In this document: piece after piece, positions 59,346-64,000 of the stretch
How positions within the stretch are numbered: position 1 is the stretch's first letter
Layout of the letters: each line of letters opens with the position of its first letter
DNA from: Spinellus fusiger
Taxonomy: Eukaryota > Mucoromycota > Mucoromycetes > Mucorales > Phycomycetaceae
Direction of reading: 5' to 3'
DNA: 64,000 nt
Assembly: GCA_025094145.1 (NCBI GenBank)
Contig: JALLLS010000015.1
Coordinates: 62,001 to 126,000 of the forward strand
The notes under the pieces: generated by a model
The model's database searches: none
Told to the model about the DNA's origin: nothing
The model's input: the letters and a program-made list of their open reading frames with translations, nothing else
Position numbers and translations under genes: made by a program

Positions 59346-60030
59346 ACACACCAGGAGATTCTTCTGCCCTTGAAATGTGCAGAAATGTCCTCCATACAAG
59401 TCATATGTTTCTTTTCTTTTTTTCTTTCTTTTTTTATAGAATACATTACTATCAAAGTGTATTATTTTACAAGCCTATAGTGTTGGTGAATAATACTCTA
59501 GCTATACTGCCAAAATGTATTCAATATAGCAATAGAATCTATATCCTAAAAGCCTAATAGTTTATCCTTGGGAGATGGATAACACTAGAAACTATACTCT
59601 AGACACCATTGGCAGCATAGAAGACTACTTGGGACTGACTTGTGAGTCTTTATATTAATAACAGAAGTATCCTGTGGATTGCAATGAGTTCATTGAGGTG
59701 GCTATGTATATATTGAGTCAATGAATGACTATATACTGTTCTTAATAAAGGTGAATTCTGGCTCTCTCTTTTGGACAATAGTTAACTATAGTGAATTCCA
59801 TGGGCTCTATAATAAATACATCTGCACCCTCGGAAATACCACCACTACAGGATCCTTCTCAACCCAACAGTCACCGGGAGTATGTTGAGAATCTTCTGTC
59901 TAGTGGTGGCAATGAGAATGTAGCATAGCCAACAATGTTCACACAAGGCAAATCTAATGGCTATTCTAGCTCATACTCGAGTTGGAGTAGCTTCATACTT
60001 TATATTGGAGGAATAAATAGATTCTTTATA
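59345..60030 (+). mobile_element. TIR element relic starting at the Rax1-like stop codon
   Basis: ACACACCAGGAGATTCTTCTG begins at the last base of the Rax1-like TAA. The next 500 bp follow the 43.8 kb copy: YPWEMDN...YTLDTIGSIEDYLGLT in one frame (about 59555-59640), then TGTGGATTRCAATGAG, then ATTGAGTCAATGAATG. Internal deletions are evident and no 3' GGTGTGTA end is seen before the Tc1 element begins. The encoded peptide is shared by three copies but not recognised. Confidence 0.55.
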
Positions 60031-61410
60031 GTCACACAACATTAGAAAGTATACAATTTTCATTTTTTGAAATCCTGAAAAAAAAAACATGTTTCACGGA
60101 TATAAATGTTACGACCTCAAAACACATACTAATGACTTCAAATTCAACACAAAGTTAGTTTAACATATTGTTTATAGTAATGTATTTAAAAATGTTTTTA
60201 TTTAATACTTTGTTGGGCCACCTTTGGCATCAATAACTGCCTGGCAGCAATCCTTTATTGAGCCAACTAAACGCTCAACAAGATCAACGTGGATATTTCT
60301 CCAAGCTTCTTCTAAAGCTATCTTGAGCTCATCAGTATTATTAATACTGGCTCTCTTGTTATCGATAAGCTTATCAAGACAGCTCCAGAGATGTTCAATG
60401 GAGTTGAGATCAGGACTTTGGTCAGGCCAGTAATCAAAGCGCCTGATTACATCTGTGTTTTTCCACTATGCTGTATAGCCACCTGTATAGCAGTTAGCCC
60501 CATCTTCTTGGAATATGAAGTCCCTGTTCTCTTTCTCATTCAATTCAATAAAACATGGTAGAAATTCTACTGTCAAAATTTTGACATATACGTCCTGATC
60601 TACAGTGTCATCAACAAAGACCAAAAGACCCAAATCCACCAGCCCATAAACATCTCCAAATCATTAGGCTACCTTTCTCCTCATTTGGTTGTAGATATGA
60701 TATGATCAGTGTTGTATCTCTCTCCGATCTTTCAAATCCCTCTGGTTCTTCCCTGGTAACCCTCTACTTCAAACCGTGACTCATCAGACCATACGACGCG
60801 TCTCCAGTCCTCAAGGGTCCAATTGACCTGTTCCTTCGCCCAACGAAGTCTTTTCTTCCTATTTTCTTCAGACAACCTTGGCTTATGTGATTTAAAATAA
60901 TAATAATACCCAATCTGATGTATATATCTGATGAATGTTGCTCTACAGATGATTATCTCATGTGCCTTAAGTTCCAAATTTATGTAGTTATAGAAGGTCA
61001 ATGGGTTGCCTCTTAGAATGGCCTCAAGTCCTCTGAGGTCTCTCTCGTTAAGTTTTTTTTTAGTGCACCAGAACTAGGTCTTGGTAGAGGTGTATCAGTA
61101 ATCATGATTTTACTAATGATCTTTTGGACAGTAGACTTGCTAATGCTAACGACCTTTGAAATGATACCCATGGAGTATTTTTCTTTCTTTTTTCTTTTTA
61201 TTTTATTTTATTTTTTTAAAAAAAAAAAAAAGCCAATAAACACCCCATTACTCTCTTTCTTCAAGCTTATCATAAACTCTTGAGTTTTTAGTTGAGGATT
61301 ATGCGTTTGACATTTGAAATTGCTTAATGGAATGTGATTCTGTGATAAAAAGAAGAATCATGTTTAAAAATGTATAAATCAGGGGGTTGTATACTTTCTA
61401 ATGTTGTCTG
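60031..61410 (-). mobile_element. Tc1/mariner element with 21-bp inverted repeats
   Basis: The left repeat ACAACATTAGAAAGTATACA(A) (60036-60056) is an exact inverse of the right one (61387-61407). TA dinucleotides flank the ends (TATAGTCAC... and ...TCTGTAAT), as expected for TA-targeted insertion. The transposase runs on the minus strand. About 1.38 kb, a normal Tc1 length, so the element is nearly complete although its gene is broken. The perfect repeats suggest a fairly recent insertion compared with the other relics. Confidence 0.85.
60207..61190 (-). pseudogene. Tc1/mariner transposase, frameshifted
   Basis: Minus-strand reading: an N-terminal helix-turn-helix-like piece (MGIISKVVSISKSTVQKIISK), then RKKRLRWAKEQVNWTLEDWRRVVWSDESRFEVEG with the first catalytic Asp. 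A broken VMIWGCLWAGGFG-like block follows, then the second catalytic position at FIFQEDGANCYTGG. The third is at WPDQSPDLNSIEHLWSCLDKL, and the end is CQAVIDAKGGPTKY before TAA. Several frameshifts and at least two stops interrupt it, so it cannot make active enzyme. It belongs to the Tc1/mariner DDE/D family. Confidence 0.85.
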
Positions 61411-61990
61411 TAATATTAAGGAGACGTTGTGCTATGTTGCCTCTGATTATAATCAAGAATTACAAACTGCTGCTCAATCTTCTGATTCTGAGAAGAGCTA
61501 CATACTTCCTGATGGTGAAGTCATTAAGATTGGTAGCGAACGGTAAGTTACTTTTCTTCTATAGAACTATATATATATATATATATAAGGTATTTATAAG
61601 TGCACTCTTTCTTTCTTTGATAGTTTCCGTGCTCCTGAGATTCTTTTTCAGCCTATGATGGTTAATACTGAGTCTAAGGGTATCCATGAACTCATCAATG
61701 ACTCTATCCAAAAATGTGATATTGATGTCCGTAGAGACTTGTACTCTAACATTATCTTGTCTGGTGGCAATACCATGTATTCTGGAATAGCTGACCGTGT
61801 AAAGAAGGAAGTCAGTGCTCTTGCTATTAATACCAACAGAGTCACAGTTATCGCTCCGTCTGAGAGAAAATACACTACTTGGATCGGTGGATCCATTTTG
61901 GCTTCTCTTTCTACCTTCCAGCAGATGTGGATTACTAAGAAAGAGTACGATGAGTATGGTCCTACTATTGCCCTTAGAGGGTGCTTCTAA
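61408..61990 (+). pseudogene. 3' half of an actin gene, 5' end lost at a Tc1 boundary
   Basis: From 61413 the frame reads [41 protein letters not shown] intron (61543-61623) leads to [76 protein letters not shown] and a final GCF, stop at 61990. This is conventional actin from about residue 210 to the end, with an open frame and the expected intron logic. It is diverged at many normally invariant positions. Everything upstream, including the ATP-binding first half, is absent. The actin match begins within a few bases of the right end of the Tc1 element. It is either a truncated duplicate or a gene cut by transposon-linked rearrangement. Expression is uncertain. Confidence 0.8.
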
Positions 61991-62281
61991 GCTATAAAGT
62001 ATTTTATTTATACAAACTGTCTACAATAATGATAATATATATATAGAATGTTGACTATCGAGTCTATCTTAAATATGTGTAGGCATTTAGGAAAAGTTAC
62101 CTGTACAGTGCTTACGATACCAATTTGCATAAATTTAATTGGCCAATTCGCGTCTTTAGTTGGCCAATTCACAGTTCCTCTAAATAAATCCTTTTCCTAT
62201 CTTCTTTCTTTTTGTTTCCCTCACGATTATTTCAAAGTGTATTTTTTTTTAAAAAATAATAATAATAATAATAATAATAAA
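61991..62281. other. Short AT-rich spacer
   Basis: About 290 bp. Contains TTGGCCAATTC twice (about 62138-62168) and an AAT repeat (about 62257-62281). No gene recognised. Confidence 0.4.
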
Positions 62282-62919
62282 ATGAGCAAAAGAAATTTAT
62301 ATAAAGATGGCTCGTTGTTATGCGATAAACAGTCTTTTCATGAATTCTTGATGGTGATGAAACTAATCTTTTCAAATATCATTCAACAGAAATTGCTTCC
62401 TCAATTTCAAAGGTAGCCAATGAACAAAAAGAAGTAGTGGGAAGGGACATAGTTGTAGAACTATCAGACTTAATAGAGAAAAACTATAACAGAAAAAACC
62501 TGAACGTATACAAAGGTAACTGGAAAAGGAAAGTCAGGACTGTTGCTAAGAAGATGGGTTACAAACTCCTTGAAGCAAACACAGATTGTCTCGATACATT
62601 AAACTATGGAAGAAGAAAAAAAACGTCTGTCAGTTCATCAGTCAATAAATCGACCAACTCGAACCACAAGTTGGCCGACTCAGAAAAAAAGCTTGTTGTC
62701 GATCTGTACAATAGCATTCCCACTTCTGGTGAATGGACGTTGTCTACAGGAGGAGTTGTTGACGATCAGATAAAACAATTAGCAAAAAAGTCAACATACG
62801 AACACCCATTACACTCACCGATACTTGATCCAGATGGTTCTATTTGGAAGCAATATTTCACTATGGCAGAGTTAAATGAAATCAGACATTATAGGTCACC
62901 ACAATTACCAAATCTTTGA
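62282..62919 (+). pseudogene. Frameshifted ORF of unknown family, probably mobile-element derived
   Basis: ATG 62282 opens MSKRNLYKDGSLLCDKQSFHEFL. After a one-base shift near 62358 the frame continues DETNLFKYHSTEIASSISKV, IVVELSDLIEKNYNRKNLNV, NWKRKVRTVAKKMGY... to LNEIRHYRSPQLPNL at 62919, about 210 residues in all. It is basic and hydrophilic without recognised motifs. The 3' end overlaps the opposing gag-like relic by 31 bp. This pairing suggests both come from one inserted element, but that is inference. Confidence 0.45.
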
Positions 62920-63605
62920 TTATAATTTTCTCTTGTGGATTTTCTAAAGTTTTGAAATCTTCCTCTAGATTGAAAATTTCCTCGAAAGGTGTTTCCTCCT
63001 CTTGCTGTTCCTCGGAGTGGTTGATCAAATCTTACTTTATGAACTTGCTCGACCGTTTCGGTAGAGATTGCCAAGATTTTGTCTGATTCTTTTTTAGTAA
63101 GATGTTTGATGCTTGCTGGGAGATAAACGGCTTTTGTTGCAATCTCTTTTGATTCTTGATCGATAGTTTTCGCATTTAAATATCCAAAAAAAAACCGCCA
63201 GTTGTCGACGAATGCATTGCCTTTCTCTGTGAGGCACTTGAGTTTTTTGTAAAGTTAAGTTGCTGATGTAGTTGTTTCTCCAAGTTTATCAGAGTGTCTG
63301 TAATAAGCGGCGATGACTTGATAGATGTCAACATTGTCTCTCTTGAGGCCGGCATGAAAACATTTGTTAATCGTTTCTGCAGACGTCCAGGTTCCTCATT
63401 GATATCGAGGGAGAGCTTTTTGGTACTTCTTGGGATGTTGATTGAGTTCAGTCTTGGAAGTGTTGTTCGTGTCTTTGACGATTTCCGCTAAAAGTTCAAA
63501 TTCTTTGTCATTGATGTCGTCTTCAATTCGAGTTCTTTGTCTAAATTCTTGATAGAGCTAGTTGATTTGCTCTTTTGATAGTGGGATTACATTGGATTCA
63601 TTCAT
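62889..63605 (-). pseudogene. Decayed retroelement gag-like gene
   Basis: A single frame of 239 codons from ATG 63605 to TAA 62889 carries three internal stops (after KEQIN, ALPRYQ and TTTSAT). The C-terminus is the telling part: RFDQPLRGTARGGNTFRGNF, SRGRFQNFRKSTRENYNQRFG, an Arg/Gly-rich nucleic-acid-binding tail like those of gag/ORF1 proteins of LTR or DIRS-type retroelements. The N-terminal part is helical and charged (EFELLAEIVKDTN, GLKRDNVDIYQVIAAYYRH). No reverse transcriptase is present in the window. The call is moderate. Confidence 0.5.
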
Positions 63606-64000
63606 AATTTGATACTACGATTACTTAGCTTAGAAAGTTATAAATAAGATAGATCATATTTCAAATTTTATTATATATTAACTTTTTCAAATAAGAAAGC
63701 GCGGCTCGAAGAGTCCTTTACCATATTTTTTGTTCTCTTTATGGCAACTGTACTGCCACAATCCAAAATTACCCACTATAATATTCTGAAGCTTATAAGA
63801 CTTGGGGTTAGAAGATAATTTTTATTTGTTAAGTGTAATATGGTATGATTTTATTCAATTAGTTTTTCCAGTGGTATTTATACTAAAGAGTTATATCTAT
63901 AAATACTAGTTTCCAGTAAGTTTGAATGATGCATTTGTAAGTGATGATTTTCTCGAGACCAGATTTTTCCTTAAATGTATCTTTCAAATTATTGGTCAAT
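63606..64000. other. AT-rich end of window
   Basis: About 400 bp with no supported ORF or repeat. May be the upstream part of the retroelement relic. Confidence 0.4.

Noticed and set aside
1..64000. tRNA or rRNA genes
   Set aside because: I scanned for paired A/B-box and cloverleaf-like sequence and conserved rRNA stretches and found none convincing. A covariance-model scan would be decisive.

Overview
The window looks like nuclear DNA of an early-diverging filamentous fungus, most likely Mucoromycota (Mucorales-like). Intergenic DNA is very AT-rich. Introns are short (about 40-90 nt) with GTAAG/GTATG donors and TAG/CAG acceptors. A fused Ura2/CAD-type pyrimidine protein sits near an Sfp1-type zinc-finger factor, a Gemin7-like SMN subunit, Fus1-like SH3 membrane proteins and many decayed transposons. 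The species cannot be named from the sequence alone.

Layout. At 1.7-3.1 kb (+) is a PLP-dependent aminotransferase class V enzyme with four exons. At 3.6-4.3 kb (-) is a mitochondrial FAM210/DUF1279 protein. At 5.2-6.6 kb (-) is a terminal-inverted-repeat element carrying a broken Fanzor-type (eukaryotic TnpB-like) nuclease. At 6.7-13.1 kb (+) is a 13-exon ZNFX1-like helicase with NFX1-type zinc knuckles and a C-terminal RZ finger. From 13.1 to 19.2 kb there are only relics: a Tc1/mariner fragment, a second type of Fanzor-like relic inside a similar element, and microsatellites. At 19.2-20.8 kb (+) is a signal peptide / Ser-Thr-rich / TM / SH3 protein. At 21.3-22.9 kb (-) is a six-exon polytopic membrane protein. 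At 24.7-31.8 kb (-) is the 2262-residue CPSase-ATCase (Ura2). At 33.3-33.5 kb (-) is Gemin7-like. At 37.6-39.0 kb (+) is the Sfp1/JAZF1-type factor. From 39 to 49.9 kb is an accessory stretch with Tc1 and Fanzor-element relics. At 49.9-51.1 kb (+) is a paralogue of the SH3 membrane protein. At 54.0-54.8 kb (+) is an unknown protein with an N/D/S repeat. At 55.1-56.5 kb (-) is a two-RRM protein. At 58.0-59.3 kb (+) is a Rax1-like RGS membrane protein. From 59.3 to 63.6 kb is a stack of mobile DNA: a TIR-element copy starting at the Rax1-like stop codon, a Tc1/mariner element with 21-bp inverted repeats, the 3' half of an actin gene joined to that element, and a decayed gag-like gene opposite another broken ORF.

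The host genes cover RNA-directed silencing (ZNFX1-like), snRNP assembly (Gemin7), de novo pyrimidine synthesis, growth control (Sfp1-like), cell polarity (Rax1-like, Fus1-like) and mitochondrial function. They are monocistronic and show no operon-like grouping. The most interesting signal is a family of elements with TACACACC...GGTGTGTA ends that carry relics of RNA-guided nucleases of at least two lineages. Two copies keep a spliceosomal-type intron at the same place, and all share a 3' end where a guide RNA would be expected.
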